Position numbers and translations under genes: made by a program. This document shows, in pieces, positions 24,793-33,696 of a stretch of DNA of 45,144 nt. Source of the DNA: Arthrobacter sp. Soil762 (lineage in GTDB: Bacteria; Actinomycetota; Actinomycetes; Actinomycetales; Micrococcaceae); NCBI RefSeq assembly GCF_001428335.1, contig NZ_LMSG01000001.1, positions 523,677 through 568,820 of the forward strand. Reading direction: 5' to 3'. A model generated the notes under the pieces. That model searched no databases. It worked only from the letters and a program-made list of their open reading frames with translations, and was not told the DNA's origin. Position 1 is the stretch's first letter; each line of letters opens with the position of its first letter.

Positions 24793-26070
24793 ATGGCGGT
24801 CTCCCCCACGCCGTCGCTCTCCGCGGCGGACCTCGCCGCCATCGACACACAGCTGGCCGCCACCGACCAGCTGCTGGAACGTAATTACCCGGGCGACGAC
24901 GGCACTCGCCAGCCCGTGCACACCGTGTACGTTCCGGCGGACCGTTTCACGCCGTCGTTCGCTGCCGACTGGGGTGCCGAGGCGCTCACGACGGCAGAGG
25001 CGCACGGCGGGCTCGAGAAGCTCGGGGCGTTGCTGGGCCAGGAGTCGGAGCTCGCTGCCGCCGTCGCCGTACGGGTCGGCGCCAAGCTGCACACGGAACC
25101 GATCGAGGACCTGCGCCTCGATTTCGAGGACGGCTTCGGCGACCGCGGCGATGAGGCAGAGGACCTGGCAGCGGTTGGGGCTGCCAACGCGGTGGCCGCG
25201 GCAGTTGCCGCCGGCACCGCGCCGCCGTTCATCGGCATCCGCTTCAAGTGCTTCGAGTCGCCCACCCGTGCCCGCGGCCTGAAGACCCTTGACCTGTTTG
25301 TCTCCACGCTCGCGCAGGCCGGCGAACTTCCTGCCGGGCTCATCCTGACCCTGCCCAAGGTCAGTACCGTGGCCCAGGTCCAGGCGATGGACTTCGCAGT
25401 GTCCCGGCTGGAGGAGGTCCACGGGCTTCCCGCCGGCCGGCTCCGCTTCGAGGTGCAGGTGGAAACGCCGCAGCTGATCCTCGGGCCGGAAGGCACCTCC
25501 CCGATGGCGCAGTTGCCGCACGTGGTTCCGGGACGCATCAGCGCCCTGCACTACGGCACCTACGACTACTCCGCGTCGCTGCAGATCTCGGCCGAGTACC
25601 AGTCCATGGAGCACCCGGTGGCGGACTTCGCCAAGGAAGTCATGCAGCTGGCCGTCGCCGGCACGGGCATCCGGCTGTCCGACGGTTCCACCAACATCAT
25701 CCCGGTGGGCGACGCCGTCGAGGATGCCTGGAAGCTGCACGGACGGCTCGTCCGCCGTTCGCTGGAGCGCGGCTACTACCAGGGCTGGGACCTGCATGCC
25801 GCGCAGCTGCCCAGCCGTTTCGCCGCCACGTATGCGTTCTACCGCGAGGGGCTCCCGGCCGCCGCGGCGCGCCTCCGCAACTATGTCGAACGCACCGAAG
25901 GCGGGGTCATGGACGAACCCGCCACCGCACGTGCCCTGGCCGCTTTCGTCCTGCGCGGCGTCCAGTGCGGCGCGGTGGGGACCGAAGAGGTCCAGGCGCT
26001 CGCCGGCGTCGAACCTTCCCAGCTGACCGCACTGGCGCACCCGCGGCTGGCACACACCACTTCGAAGTAA
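24793..26070 (+). CDS. DUF6986-type aldolase/citrate lyase-like protein
   Basis: A 425-residue protein of uncertain function, belonging to what I recognise as the DUF6986 group with a HpcH/HpaI aldolase or citrate-lyase-beta-like TIM barrel. Suggestive elements are LRLDFEDGFGDRGDEAEDL (about residues 107-125), FIGIRFKCFES, LPKVSTVAQVQAMDFAVSRL, FEVQVETPQLILGPEG and ISALHYGTYDYSA. Acidic residues sit where Mg-dependent C-C lyases bind metal and CoA-type substrates. It lies 3 bp after the malate synthase stop and 7 bp before ureidoglycine aminohydrolase, so it is co-translated and probably works on glyoxylate or a ureide. A second malate- or malyl-forming or cleaving reaction is a guess only. 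Confidence 0.7.
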   Translation: MAVSPTPSLSAADLAAIDTQLAATDQLLERNYPGDDGTRQPVHTVYVPADRFTPSFAADWGAEALTTAEAHGGLEKLGALLGQESELAAAVAVRVGAKLHTEPIEDLRLDFEDGFGDRGDEAEDLAAVGAANAVAAAVAAGTAPPFIGIRFKCFESPTRARGLKTLDLFVSTLAQAGELPAGLILTLPKVSTVAQVQAMDFAVSRLEEVHGLPAGRLRFEVQVETPQLILGPEGTSPMAQLPHVVPGRISALHYGTYDYSASLQISAEYQSMEHPVADFAKEVMQLAVAGTGIRLSDGSTNIIPVGDAVEDAWKLHGRLVRRSLERGYYQGWDLHAAQLPSRFAATYAFYREGLPAAAARLRNYVERTEGGVMDEPATARALAAFVLRGVQCGAVGTEEVQALAGVEPSQLTALAHPRLAHTTSK

Positions 26071-26077
26071 GGATCCA

Positions 26078-26893
26078 ATGATGGGCAAGTACTACTACCC
26101 CCAGGGCGGGCTGCCGCCGCAGACGCACCTCACCACGGAGCGGGCCATCGTCACGGAGGCCTACACGGTCATCCCCAAGGGCGTTATGACCGACATCGTG
26201 ACCAGCACCCTGCCGGGTTTCTCCAACACCCGCTCCTGGATCCTGGCCCGCCCGATCTCCGGGTTTGCCACCACGTTCTCGCAGCTGATCGTGGAGATCG
26301 GCCCCGGCGGCGGTGCCCCCAAGGCCGAGTTTGAGCCCGGTGTTGAAGGCGTCGTCTTTGTCACCAAGGGCAAGGTCAACCTGACCCTCGACGGCGAACT
26401 CCACCAGCTTGAGGAAGGCGGCTACGCGTACCTGGCCGCCGGTTCCACCTGGGGCCTGGAGAACGTCTCGGACGACATTGTCTCCTTCCAATGGATCCGC
26501 AAGGCCTACGAGCGGCTCGAAGGTTACGAGGCCAAGTCCTTCGTCACCAGTGATGCCGAGGTGGAGCCCACCGCCATGCCGGACACCAACGGCGCCTGGA
26601 AGACCACCCGCTTCACGGATTCCAGCGACCTGGCCCACGACATGCAGGTCAACATTGTGACGTTCCAGCCGGGCGGGGTCATCCCGTTCCCGGAGACCCA
26701 CGTCATGGAGCACGGCCTGTACGTCCTGGAGGGCAAGGCCATGTACCTGCTCAACAACGACTGGGTTGAGGTGGAGGCCGGCGACTTTATGTGGCTGCGC
26801 GCCTTCTGCCCGCAGGCCTGCTACGCCGGCGGTCCCGGCGAGTTCCGTTACCTGCTGTACAAGGACATGAACCGCCAGATCAAGCTAACCTAG
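26078..26893 (+). CDS. allE: (S)-Ureidoglycine aminohydrolase
   Basis: A 271-residue bicupin that hydrolyses (S)-ureidoglycine to ureidoglycolate and ammonia in allantoate breakdown. Two cupin folds are visible (about residues 65-140 and 190-265). The Mn-binding set of the C-terminal cupin is present as Glu206, His208 and His212 (ETHVMEH) with Gln246 (CPQACY). Typical family stretches are YYPQGGLPPQTHLTTERAIV and the final YKDMNRQIKL. The length equals E. coli AllE (YlbA). GGA precedes the ATG ATG start. It is the last gene of the malic enzyme operon. The allantoate amidohydrolase needed to make its substrate must be elsewhere. Confidence 0.95.
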   Translation: MMGKYYYPQGGLPPQTHLTTERAIVTEAYTVIPKGVMTDIVTSTLPGFSNTRSWILARPISGFATTFSQLIVEIGPGGGAPKAEFEPGVEGVVFVTKGKVNLTLDGELHQLEEGGYAYLAAGSTWGLENVSDDIVSFQWIRKAYERLEGYEAKSFVTSDAEVEPTAMPDTNGAWKTTRFTDSSDLAHDMQVNIVTFQPGGVIPFPETHVMEHGLYVLEGKAMYLLNNDWVEVEAGDFMWLRAFCPQACYAGGPGEFRYLLYKDMNRQIKLT

Positions 26894-26922
26894 GCTGCCT
26901 CGGGCGGGCTTAAACACAACGT

Positions 26923-26954
26923 ACGACGGCGGCGCGCTTCAGTGCCGCCGTCGT
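26923..26954 (+). terminator. Hairpin after the malic enzyme-allE operon
   Basis: An 11-bp perfect stem (ACGACGGCGGC with its complement) and a 10-nt loop, 30 bp after the allE stop. No long T-run follows. Confidence 0.55.
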
Positions 26955-27060
26955 CGTTCGTACCAGCGGCTCGGCAGCTAGGCGGGTCCTTTCCCGATCC
27001 GCCGCCGAAGGCTCGCAGCCGGCCCTGTCATTGACAGCGTGGTGGTGGGATTCTGGAAGC

Positions 27061-29178
27061 GTGACGGCGTTGGTCGAGGGCGAGGTTCGAATTCGGTTGC
27101 TTGGCGGCTTCCGCGTGTCGGTGGGTTCGCGGGACATCCCGGATGGCGAGTGGCGTTTGCGTAAGGCCAAGGCCGTGGTCAAACTTCTGGCGTTGGCACC
27201 GGGTCACCGGTTGCAGCGGGAGCAGGTGCTGGATTATCTGTGGCCCGGGTTGGACCCGGATGCGGCCGGCGGTCAGCTTCGCAAGGTGGTCCACGAGGCC
27301 CGCCTCGTCTTGGATCCGAGTCTGTCGGCATTGGACCGATACCTCATCTCGGGCGAGCAGCTCCGGCTGGACCGTGAGTCGACGTGGGTGGATGTTGAGG
27401 CGTTCGAGGCTGCGGCTTTGCGGGCACGCCGGACCGGCGACCCGGCCGCGTATGCGGCTGCGATCGGACTGTACGACGGGGATCTCCTGCCGGAGGACCG
27501 ATATGAGGACTGGGCAATAACCAGGGAGGGGTCGCTCCGGTCGGATTTCCTCGCTCTGCTGGTGGAACAGGCACGCTTGTTGGAGGCCCGCGCCAACTTC
27601 GACGGCGCCGTATCGGCACTGCGGCGGGTCATTGCAGCTGACCCCGTCCACGAGGAGGCAGGTGCCGCGTTGATGCGGGTGCACGCTCTGGCGGGCCGGC
27701 GACACGAGGCGATGCAGGAACACGAGCGCCTGCGCGCAGCGCTGGACCAGGAACTAGGCATCGAGCCAGACCCTGCTACGGAACGGCTGTTCGAGCAGAT
27801 CCGCTCAGGCCTGTCGTCGGAGCCTGAGCTGGCCAGCGAGTTGTTGGAGCAGGTCGGTGGCCTGCGGTTGGTGTCGGGCGATTTTCAGGGTGCGGTCGCA
27901 GCGTTCGTTGCGGCGATTGCGCGCCTGCGCGGTTCCAGCGCCAATCACCGGTCGGCCCGGCTGCACCGCAAAGCCGCGCAGGCCCACCTTATGATGCAGG
28001 ACGCGGCTGCCGCGGAGAGTCACTTACGGGCGGCCGAGGGCCTGCTGGCAGGCAGGAAAGACGAGGCCGAGAAGGCGCGGGTTATGGAGGCGCGCGCGAA
28101 TTGGCTGTGGTCCGTGGGGCGCTACGACGAAGCACAATCCGCAGCGGAGGCTAGCCTGGCGGCGGCCGCGGTCCACGGAACCGGCGAGGACATCGCCGCG
28201 GTGCAGGAAACACTCGCCATCATCTGTCATATGCGCGGAGCATGGCGGCCTGGTCTTCAGGCCGAGATCGAGCGGCTGGGTGATGTGGGCGACGAGGATC
28301 CGCGGCTGGGAAGGATCTTCGAATTCCATTGCTGCATAGGTGAATACCATCTGTATGGGGACGGACTGTGCGAGACGGTCGAAGACTATGCCCGCGGCAC
28401 GCTGGCGCTGGCCATCGACCGGGGTGCGCGCCACGCTCAGGCGTTCGCCTGGTGCCTGCTCGGGGAATCACTCCTGTTGCAGGGGCGCTGGGATGAGGCC
28501 GCGGGGTGCCTGGAGCGCAGCACTGAGTTGTACGCTGAGCTCGATGCCCGTTCCGGTGCGCTGCCTTGGCAGCGGCTCGCCGAACTCGCGGTAATGCGAG
28601 GCGATAGCATCGCGGCGGCGACGTACCTTCGTCACGGGATGGCGATCGCCGTGGTGTCGCCCTTGGCCCGGCACGCGTGGGGCCGGCTCTATGCGACAGC
28701 GGCGTTGGACGCGCTGGAGCGCCGCGATCCGGCCGAGGCAGTCCGCGTAGTCCGGTCCGCGGCGGCGACAGCGGCGCGCTACGGCGAATGTCCGACGTGC
28801 ACGGCCCTGCTGTATCCGATGGCGGCCGAAGCGTTCGCTGCGCTCGGCGACAGGGCGGGCGCAACCGTATTCGCCCAGGCGGCCGAGCGGGTTGGGCACT
28901 CCTTCCAAAGTTCGGCGTGGACTGCCATGGCCGAGTCTGCCCGCGGTTCCCTGGCGCTGACCGACGCGGACGCGGGCGGGGCACGCGAACGGTTCCTATC
29001 CGCGGCGAGCCTCTACGAAAGGGCCCATCAGCCTTTCTGGTCCGCCCGCTGCCGGCTGCAGGCCGCTTTGGCCGGCGCGGGCGGGTCGGCTGACCGGCAC
29101 CTGCTGGACGACTCTGCCATTGCGTTCGAGCAACTCGGCGCGATGCGGGCGCTCGCGGCCGCGCGCCGGGCAACCTGA
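27061..29178 (+). CDS. BTAD-containing SARP-like transcriptional regulator with TPR region
   Basis: A 705-residue regulator. Residues ~5-95 form an OmpR-like winged helix (VRIRLLGGFRVSVGSRDIP, KAVVKLLALAPGHRLQREQVLDYLWPGLDPDAAGGQLRK split across it). Residues ~96-245 are the bacterial transcriptional activation domain, including LYDGDLLPEDRYEDW and LRRVIAADPVHEEAGAALMRVHALAGRRHEA in segments. The rest is a run of TPR-like helical repeats without the NB-ARC ATPase of AfsR. I chose GTG 27061, as the 27031 TTG adds a non-homologous stretch. Its direct partner may be the convergent ABM protein only 8 bp away. It lacks the shared operator. Target genes cannot be told from the sequence. Confidence 0.8.
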   Translation: MTALVEGEVRIRLLGGFRVSVGSRDIPDGEWRLRKAKAVVKLLALAPGHRLQREQVLDYLWPGLDPDAAGGQLRKVVHEARLVLDPSLSALDRYLISGEQLRLDRESTWVDVEAFEAAALRARRTGDPAAYAAAIGLYDGDLLPEDRYEDWAITREGSLRSDFLALLVEQARLLEARANFDGAVSALRRVIAADPVHEEAGAALMRVHALAGRRHEAMQEHERLRAALDQELGIEPDPATERLFEQIRSGLSSEPELASELLEQVGGLRLVSGDFQGAVAAFVAAIARLRGSSANHRSARLHRKAAQAHLMMQDAAAAESHLRAAEGLLAGRKDEAEKARVMEARANWLWSVGRYDEAQSAAEASLAAAAVHGTGEDIAAVQETLAIICHMRGAWRPGLQAEIERLGDVGDEDPRLGRIFEFHCCIGEYHLYGDGLCETVEDYARGTLALAIDRGARHAQAFAWCLLGESLLLQGRWDEAAGCLERSTELYAELDARSGALPWQRLAELAVMRGDSIAAATYLRHGMAIAVVSPLARHAWGRLYATAALDALERRDPAEAVRVVRSAAATAARYGECPTCTALLYPMAAEAFAALGDRAGATVFAQAAERVGHSFQSSAWTAMAESARGSLALTDADAGGARERFLSAASLYERAHQPFWSARCRLQAALAGAGGSADRHLLDDSAIAFEQLGAMRALAAARRAT

Positions 29179-29186
29179 CTCAGAAC

Positions 29187-29486
29187 TTACACGGTCGCTA
29201 CCCGGTCGAAATCAGCACCGCTCATGTGCTCGCACAGCGCAACGCAGGCATCGAAGTGGGTCATGAAACCCGGGTTCTGCTTCCACGCGTCCCGGGACGC
29301 CTCGTCGGTCCACTCCGCGAACGAAACATAATGACCAGGGATACGTCGGTCACGAATGAGGTTCGCCACCAGGATCGACGGGTAGTTCGCCCGGGACCAC
29401 TGAAGGAACTCGGTCCACCGGTCTATGAATTCCTGCTCGCTGCCCTGCTTCACCTGCCAGGTTCCTGAGGCATAGTGGTCTGCCAT
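29187..29486 (-). CDS. Antibiotic biosynthesis monooxygenase (ABM) domain protein
   Basis: A 99-residue single ABM/YgiN-type ferredoxin-like barrel protein. The family pattern shows as SGTWQVKQGSEQEFIDRW (start), IRDRRIPGHYVSFAEWTDE (middle) and WKQNPGFMTHFDACVALCE. The ATG at 29486 has AAAGGAGG seven bases upstream, whereas the longer frame begins with a GTG inside that site. Such proteins act as small oxygenases, quinone-handling enzymes or stress proteins, and nothing here fixes the substrate. It is convergent with the BTAD regulator and divergent from an IclR regulator, with 129 bp between them carrying TTCCC repeats. Confidence 0.75.
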   Translation of the reverse strand: MADHYASGTWQVKQGSEQEFIDRWTEFLQWSRANYPSILVANLIRDRRIPGHYVSFAEWTDEASRDAWKQNPGFMTHFDACVALCEHMSGADFDRVATV

Positions 29487-29534
29487 TGTTCTCACCTCCT
29501 TTCAGATTTTTCACTTAACGGTAGGTCGCGACCG

Positions 29535-29596
29535 TTCCCCAAGCGTTCCCCGGGTCATTCCCACCCGGCGGAAAGTAAATTCCCATTTAATGGGAA
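29535..29596. promoter_or_regulatory. Phased TTCCC half-sites and a 17-bp palindrome, possible operator of the second IclR protein
   Basis: TTCCC occurs at 29535, 29546, 29558 and 29580, roughly on one helix face. The last copy is half of the perfect palindrome TTCCCATTTAATGGGAA (29580-29596), 20 bp before the IclR start. Confidence 0.55.
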
Positions 29597-29615
29597 CTTA
29601 TTAAGGCCGTCTGTG

Positions 29616-30395
29616 ATGCCAGCCACTAACGTCGCTCTTATGCATACAGATCCGAGCCATTCCGTGATATCGGAAGGCAACGCCTCACGGTTCGTCGACA
29701 TCCTGCTCGAATTCGCGCGGCACCGGACCCTGACTGCAGCCCAGATAAGCAAAACAACGGGCATCCCCGCCAGCGCCGTGTACCGGCACCTGGCACTGCT
29801 GGTGCAGTCCGGGCTGGTGGCGCAGACCAGGCGCCGAGGCCAGTACAGCGCCGGCCCGGAAACCCTGCGCCTCGCCGCCAACTTCCACCAGGAAGCCATG
29901 GTCAAGGGCCGCATCTCGGAGCAGCTACAGCTGCTCTCAGACGAAACCCAGGAGCTGGCCGCGTATCTGGTGGTCCGCGGTGCGGAGGCACTGTGCGTGG
30001 ATGCCATCGAAGGCCCTCAGATGCTGCGCTGCAGCTATTCGCCGGGCCGCTCGCTTCCCCTGCTGAAGGGCGCCAGCGCCATGGCCCTGCTGGCGCACCT
30101 GGACCCCCAGGAGCAGAGCAGGATCGTGGCCGGGCTCGGACTGGGCGCGGAGGACGCAGACAACCTGAACCACGAGCTCCAGATCGTCCAGGGCCGCGGC
30201 TTCGGCCTCAGCTACGGGGCGGTGGATGCGGGCGTCTGGGGCGTCAGTTTCCCCGTGTTCGACGACGGCGGCCGGCTTTTGGGTGCCGTCAGCACCATGG
30301 CTCCGGCGGACCGTGCGGTCCGGCGCGAAAAGCAACTCATAGCAAGCACCCGTGACGCCGCATTGGCGCTCGGACACGGAGAGGGATCACGATGA
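29616..30395 (+). CDS. IclR family regulator of the hutG/ABC transporter operon
   Basis: About 259 residues. The winged helix-turn-helix is at about residues 25-85 (FVDILLEFARHRTLTAAQIS, IPASAVYRHLALLVQSGLV), followed by an effector domain with VVRGAEALCVDAIEGPQMLR, LLKGASAMALLAHL and FGLSYGAVDAGVWGVSFPVFD. I prefer ATG 29616, which has AAGG ten bases upstream, over ATG 29640. The upstream frame back to 29475 would cover the operator region. Its TGA overlaps the hutG ATG (ATGA), so the two are translationally coupled. A perfect 17-bp palindrome just upstream suggests self-regulation. The inducer is likely the hutG substrate or an imported amino acid. Confidence 0.8.
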   Translation: MPATNVALMHTDPSHSVISEGNASRFVDILLEFARHRTLTAAQISKTTGIPASAVYRHLALLVQSGLVAQTRRRGQYSAGPETLRLAANFHQEAMVKGRISEQLQLLSDETQELAAYLVVRGAEALCVDAIEGPQMLRCSYSPGRSLPLLKGASAMALLAHLDPQEQSRIVAGLGLGAEDADNLNHELQIVQGRGFGLSYGAVDAGVWGVSFPVFDDGGRLLGAVSTMAPADRAVRREKQLIASTRDAALALGHGEGSR

Positions 30396-31342
30396 CCAAC
30401 CCCACCATCCAGCACACGTGGACGGGCCGCGACGACGGTCCCGGCCCCGAGCACCGGCGCTGGCACCACGCAGTGAACACGGCCCAGGCCGGCATCACGG
30501 GAATCGCCATCCTTGGATTCCGCAGCGATGAAGGTGTCCGCCGGAACAAAGGCCGGGTCGGCGCCGTCGACGGTCCCGCAAGCATCCGCTCCGCCCTGGC
30601 ACCCATGGCGGCACCGGCGGAACTCCTGGTCCATGACCTTGGCGACACCGCCGTGGTGGACGGAAACCTCGAGGACGGCCAGGAGCGTCTCGGCGCGGCC
30701 GTCCGCCAGGCCCTGGACGCGGGCCACCTGCCCATCATCCTGGGCGGCGGCCACGAAACCGCCTTTGGCACGTACACGGGCCTCCGCGCCAGCCAGGTCA
30801 CCGATGGACGCCGGATCGGCATCATCAACCTGGACGCGCATTTCGATCTCCGGGCGGAGGCCATCCCGTCCTCTGGCACGCCGTTCCGGCAGGTGGCCGA
30901 GGCCGAGCGTGCCCTGGGCCACGGGTTCAGCTACACGGTGGTGGGCATCAGCCAGCCCGGCAACACCGAGGCCCTGTTCCAGACAGCTCGGGAGCTTGGC
31001 GTCAAATACCTCCTGGACGAGGAATGCACCGAGTCCAGGACCGAGCAGGTCCGGCAGTTCACGCAGGACTTCATGGATTCCGTGGACGTGGTCTACCTGA
31101 CCATCGACCTCGACGTCCTCCCCGCGTACGTCGCTCCCGGTGTCAGCGCGCCGGCGTCGTACGGGGTTCCCCTCTCCGTCGTCTTGGACGTATGCCGTCA
31201 ACTGGCGCGCTCCCCCAAGCTCGCCGCCGTCGACGTCGTCGAACTGAACCCCAGGTTCGACATCGACTCCCGCACGGCACGCACGGCCGCACGCCTCATC
31301 CACACGATCGCCACAGAGCGATCCGGGCACCGGCATGCGTAG
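30392..31342 (+). CDS. hutG: Formimidoylglutamase (ureohydrolase family)
   Basis: A 316-residue binuclear-manganese ureohydrolase, best matching HutG, which hydrolyses N-formimidoyl-glutamate to glutamate and formamide. Metal-site motifs are GGGHE (His121), NLDAHFDLR (Asp148, His150, Asp152) and TIDLDVLPAYVAPGVSAPAS with two further aspartates. SSGTPFRQ after the second motif is characteristic of formimidoylglutamase rather than agmatinase. The start overlaps the IclR stop by 4 bp. No hutU, hutH or hutI is nearby, and the next genes encode an amino-acid ABC transporter. It may therefore serve histidine-derived or another imported formimino/guanidino amino acid. The family call is firm, the exact substrate less so. 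Confidence 0.85.
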   Translation: MTNPTIQHTWTGRDDGPGPEHRRWHHAVNTAQAGITGIAILGFRSDEGVRRNKGRVGAVDGPASIRSALAPMAAPAELLVHDLGDTAVVDGNLEDGQERLGAAVRQALDAGHLPIILGGGHETAFGTYTGLRASQVTDGRRIGIINLDAHFDLRAEAIPSSGTPFRQVAEAERALGHGFSYTVVGISQPGNTEALFQTARELGVKYLLDEECTESRTEQVRQFTQDFMDSVDVVYLTIDLDVLPAYVAPGVSAPASYGVPLSVVLDVCRQLARSPKLAAVDVVELNPRFDIDSRTARTAARLIHTIATERSGHRHA

Positions 31343-31379
31343 CCGGAAGCCCGCCTCCCCTCCCCAGAAACGAGCACAC

Positions 31380-32885
31380 ATGAAGAACCGATTCTCGCGA
31401 TTCGGATGGGCTGCCACGACGGCCGCCCTCCTTGCCGCGTTGCTGGGGCTGGCCGCGCCGGCAGCCCAGGCCGAGACGACGCCGGCCACCCCGTCGGCCG
31501 GCAAGATGGCGGACCTGCGCTCCGGCAAGACCACCCTCAAGGTCGGCACCGACGCCTCCTTCCCGCCGTTCGAATTCACCGATGCCAACGGCACCAAGAT
31601 CGGTTTCGACATCGACGTTGTGCGGGACCTCGCTGCCAAAGCGGGCATCAAGAACGTCGAGTTCGTGCAGATGCCGTTCGGCAACATCGTCCCGGCGCTG
31701 CAGGCAAACCAGATCGACGTCGGCGCTTCCGCCATCTACATCAGCCCCGAGCGGGCCAAGGTGGTGGACTTCTCCGAGATCTACTACCCCGGCGGCCTGG
31801 GCATGTTCGTTTCCACGTCCAACGACACCGTCAAGTCGCTGGCCGACCTCGCCGGCAAGAAGGTTGCCGTGCAGGTGGGCACCAAGTCCGTTGAGTGGCT
31901 GCGCCAGAACCAGCCCCAGGCCGAGCTGGTGCAGGTCCAGACCAACGACCAGATGTTCTCCTCCGTCAAGCTCGGCCAGGCCGACGCCGTGGTCACCGGG
32001 CAGCCCGGCGGCCGGTACTTCATCCACGAGCAGGGCGGCCTGAAACAGGTCGGCGACCGCCTGACGAACGAGAACTACGGGTTCGCGTTCCAGAAGACCG
32101 ACTCGGACATCCGCGAGGCCTTCAACACGGCGCTGAAGGGCATGCAGGACTCGGGCGACTTCACCAAGGCCTCCACCAAGTGGTTCGGCGACGAAACCAG
32201 CACCGCCACCGGCCCCGCCAAGGAACGCAGCATCTTCAACGTCGCCTCGATCACCAATTCCTGGGGCCCGCTGATGCAGGGCCTGGGCACCACGCTGCAG
32301 ATCATCGCCCTCTCGCTCGCCCTGAGCCTGCTGTTCGGCATGCTGGGCGGCTTCGCCAAGCTTTCGCACCTCCGGCCCATCCGCTGGATCGGCAAGGTGT
32401 ACGTCTCCGTGGTCCGCGGCACGCCGTTCATCGTCCAGCTGTTCTTCATCTACTTCGGACTGCCGCAGCTGGGCATCCAGCTCTCGCCGATGGTGGCCGG
32501 CATCCTGGCCCTGGGCCTCTACAGCGGCTCGTACGTCACGGAAATCGTCCGCGGCGCCATCCAGTCCGTGGACAAGGGCCAGATGGAAGCCGCCCGGTCC
32601 TGCGGCATGAGTTCCGCGTCCGCGCTGCGCCACGTGATCATCCCGCAGGCCTTCCTGCGCATGCTCCCGCCGCTCGGCAACGAGTTTGTGTCCCTGACCA
32701 AGAACTCCGCTCTGGTGTCCTTCGTGACCATCAGCGAACTGTTCCTGGTGGGCCAGACCATCATTTCCCGCACCTTCGATGCACTGACCGTGTACGTCTT
32801 CATCGGCCTGGTGTACTACGTCCTCACCAACATCATCGGCCTGGCCGCAAACGCAATCGAGAAGAAGATGGCGGTTTACATCTAA
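31380..32885 (+). CDS. Amino-acid ABC transporter, fused substrate-binding protein and permease
   Basis: A 501-residue fusion, as in GlnPQ-type importers. A Sec signal peptide (residues ~1-31, ending APAAQA) is followed by a family-3 solute-binding domain (~48-280) with [19 protein letters not shown] and [20 protein letters not shown]. The HisM-like permease (~290-500) has five or so helices, [19 protein letters not shown] and the EAA loop [20 protein letters not shown]. The start is ATG 31380. The ribosome-binding site is weak. The stop overlaps the ATP-binding gene start (TAATG). With hutG upstream, a glutamate, glutamine or histidine-like substrate is plausible. Confidence 0.9.
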   Translation: MKNRFSRFGWAATTAALLAALLGLAAPAAQAETTPATPSAGKMADLRSGKTTLKVGTDASFPPFEFTDANGTKIGFDIDVVRDLAAKAGIKNVEFVQMPFGNIVPALQANQIDVGASAIYISPERAKVVDFSEIYYPGGLGMFVSTSNDTVKSLADLAGKKVAVQVGTKSVEWLRQNQPQAELVQVQTNDQMFSSVKLGQADAVVTGQPGGRYFIHEQGGLKQVGDRLTNENYGFAFQKTDSDIREAFNTALKGMQDSGDFTKASTKWFGDETSTATGPAKERSIFNVASITNSWGPLMQGLGTTLQIIALSLALSLLFGMLGGFAKLSHLRPIRWIGKVYVSVVRGTPFIVQLFFIYFGLPQLGIQLSPMVAGILALGLYSGSYVTEIVRGAIQSVDKGQMEAARSCGMSSASALRHVIIPQAFLRMLPPLGNEFVSLTKNSALVSFVTISELFLVGQTIISRTFDALTVYVFIGLVYYVLTNIIGLAANAIEKKMAVYI

Positions 32886-33616
32886 TGGCACTCCTGGAAA
32901 CGAAAGAGATCACCAAGTCCTACGGTGACCACCACGTCCTCAAGGGCATCGATTTCACCATCGAGCCGGGCGAAGTTGTCGCCGTCATCGGTCCCAGCGG
33001 CGGCGGCAAGTCAACCTTCCTGCGCTGCCTGAACCTCCTCGAGACGCCCACCTCCGGCCATGTGGTGTTCGACGGCGAGGACCTCCTGGCGCCGAAGGTG
33101 GACCTGGACCGCCTGCGCTCCCGCATGGGCATGGTGTTCCAGCAGTTCAACCTGTTCCCCAACATGACGGCCCTGAAAAACGTCATGCTTCCGCAGATGG
33201 ATGTGCTGAAGCTCAGCAAAAAAGACGCGGAAGCGCGGGCCATGGAACTGCTCGAAAAGGTCAACATGACCCACCGGGCGCACGTCTACCCGAACCGGCT
33301 CTCCGGCGGCCAGAAGCAGCGCATCGCCATCGCCCGCGCCGTGGCCATGAACCCCAAGGTGATGCTCTTCGACGAACCCACCAGCGCCCTGGACCCCGAA
33401 GTGGTCCACGATGTCCTGGACGTCATGGCCGGCCTCGCCGCCGACGGCATGACCATGGTGGTGGTCACACACGAAATGGGCTTTGCCCGCAAGGTGGCCG
33501 ACCGCGTGGTGTTCATCGACGGCGGCACGATCGCCGCCGACCTGCCGCCGGAAGAGTTCTTCTCCGAAAGCAACACCAACCCGCGCATCAGGTCATTCCT
33601 GGAGAAGGTTCTGTAA
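32885..33616 (+). CDS. Amino-acid ABC transporter ATP-binding protein
   Basis: A 243-residue polar amino-acid ABC ATPase that drives the fused binding protein/permease encoded immediately before it. The Walker A is GPSGGGKST (residues ~36-44), the Q-loop is [17 protein letters not shown], the signature is LSGGQKQR, the Walker B is [14 protein letters not shown] and the switch histidine lies in [16 protein letters not shown]. The start overlaps the previous stop by one base, so translation is coupled. A 20-bp perfect hairpin follows. HisP, GlnQ and ArtP share the same motifs, so the substrate comes from context only. Confidence 0.92.
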   Translation: MALLETKEITKSYGDHHVLKGIDFTIEPGEVVAVIGPSGGGKSTFLRCLNLLETPTSGHVVFDGEDLLAPKVDLDRLRSRMGMVFQQFNLFPNMTALKNVMLPQMDVLKLSKKDAEARAMELLEKVNMTHRAHVYPNRLSGGQKQRIAIARAVAMNPKVMLFDEPTSALDPEVVHDVLDVMAGLAADGMTMVVVTHEMGFARKVADRVVFIDGGTIAADLPPEEFFSESNTNPRIRSFLEKVL

Positions 33617-33649
33617 CGCCCCAGAGCATTCTCCGAACACTCCCAAATA

Positions 33650-33693
33650 CCGAAGGGCGGTGGCACCGGGATTCCGGTGCCACCGCCCTTCGG
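33650..33693. terminator. Very strong hairpin after the ABC transporter operon
   Basis: A perfect 20-bp stem (CCGAAGGGCGGTGGCACCGG and its complement) with a 4-nt GATT loop, 33 bp after the ATPase stop. It also faces the minus-strand 69-aa gene, so it can serve both. Confidence 0.8.
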
Positions 33694-33696
33694 CGG

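Noticed and set aside
21775..26088. A 1437-codon open frame on the minus strand
   Set aside because: It is the antisense shadow of malic enzyme, malate synthase, the DUF6986 gene and allE in high-GC DNA. It has low-complexity composition and no family likeness.
31895..32884. Upstream extension of the ABC ATPase frame
   Set aside because: It is a shadow of the fused binding protein/permease. The ATPase family begins at [14 protein letters not shown] (32885).
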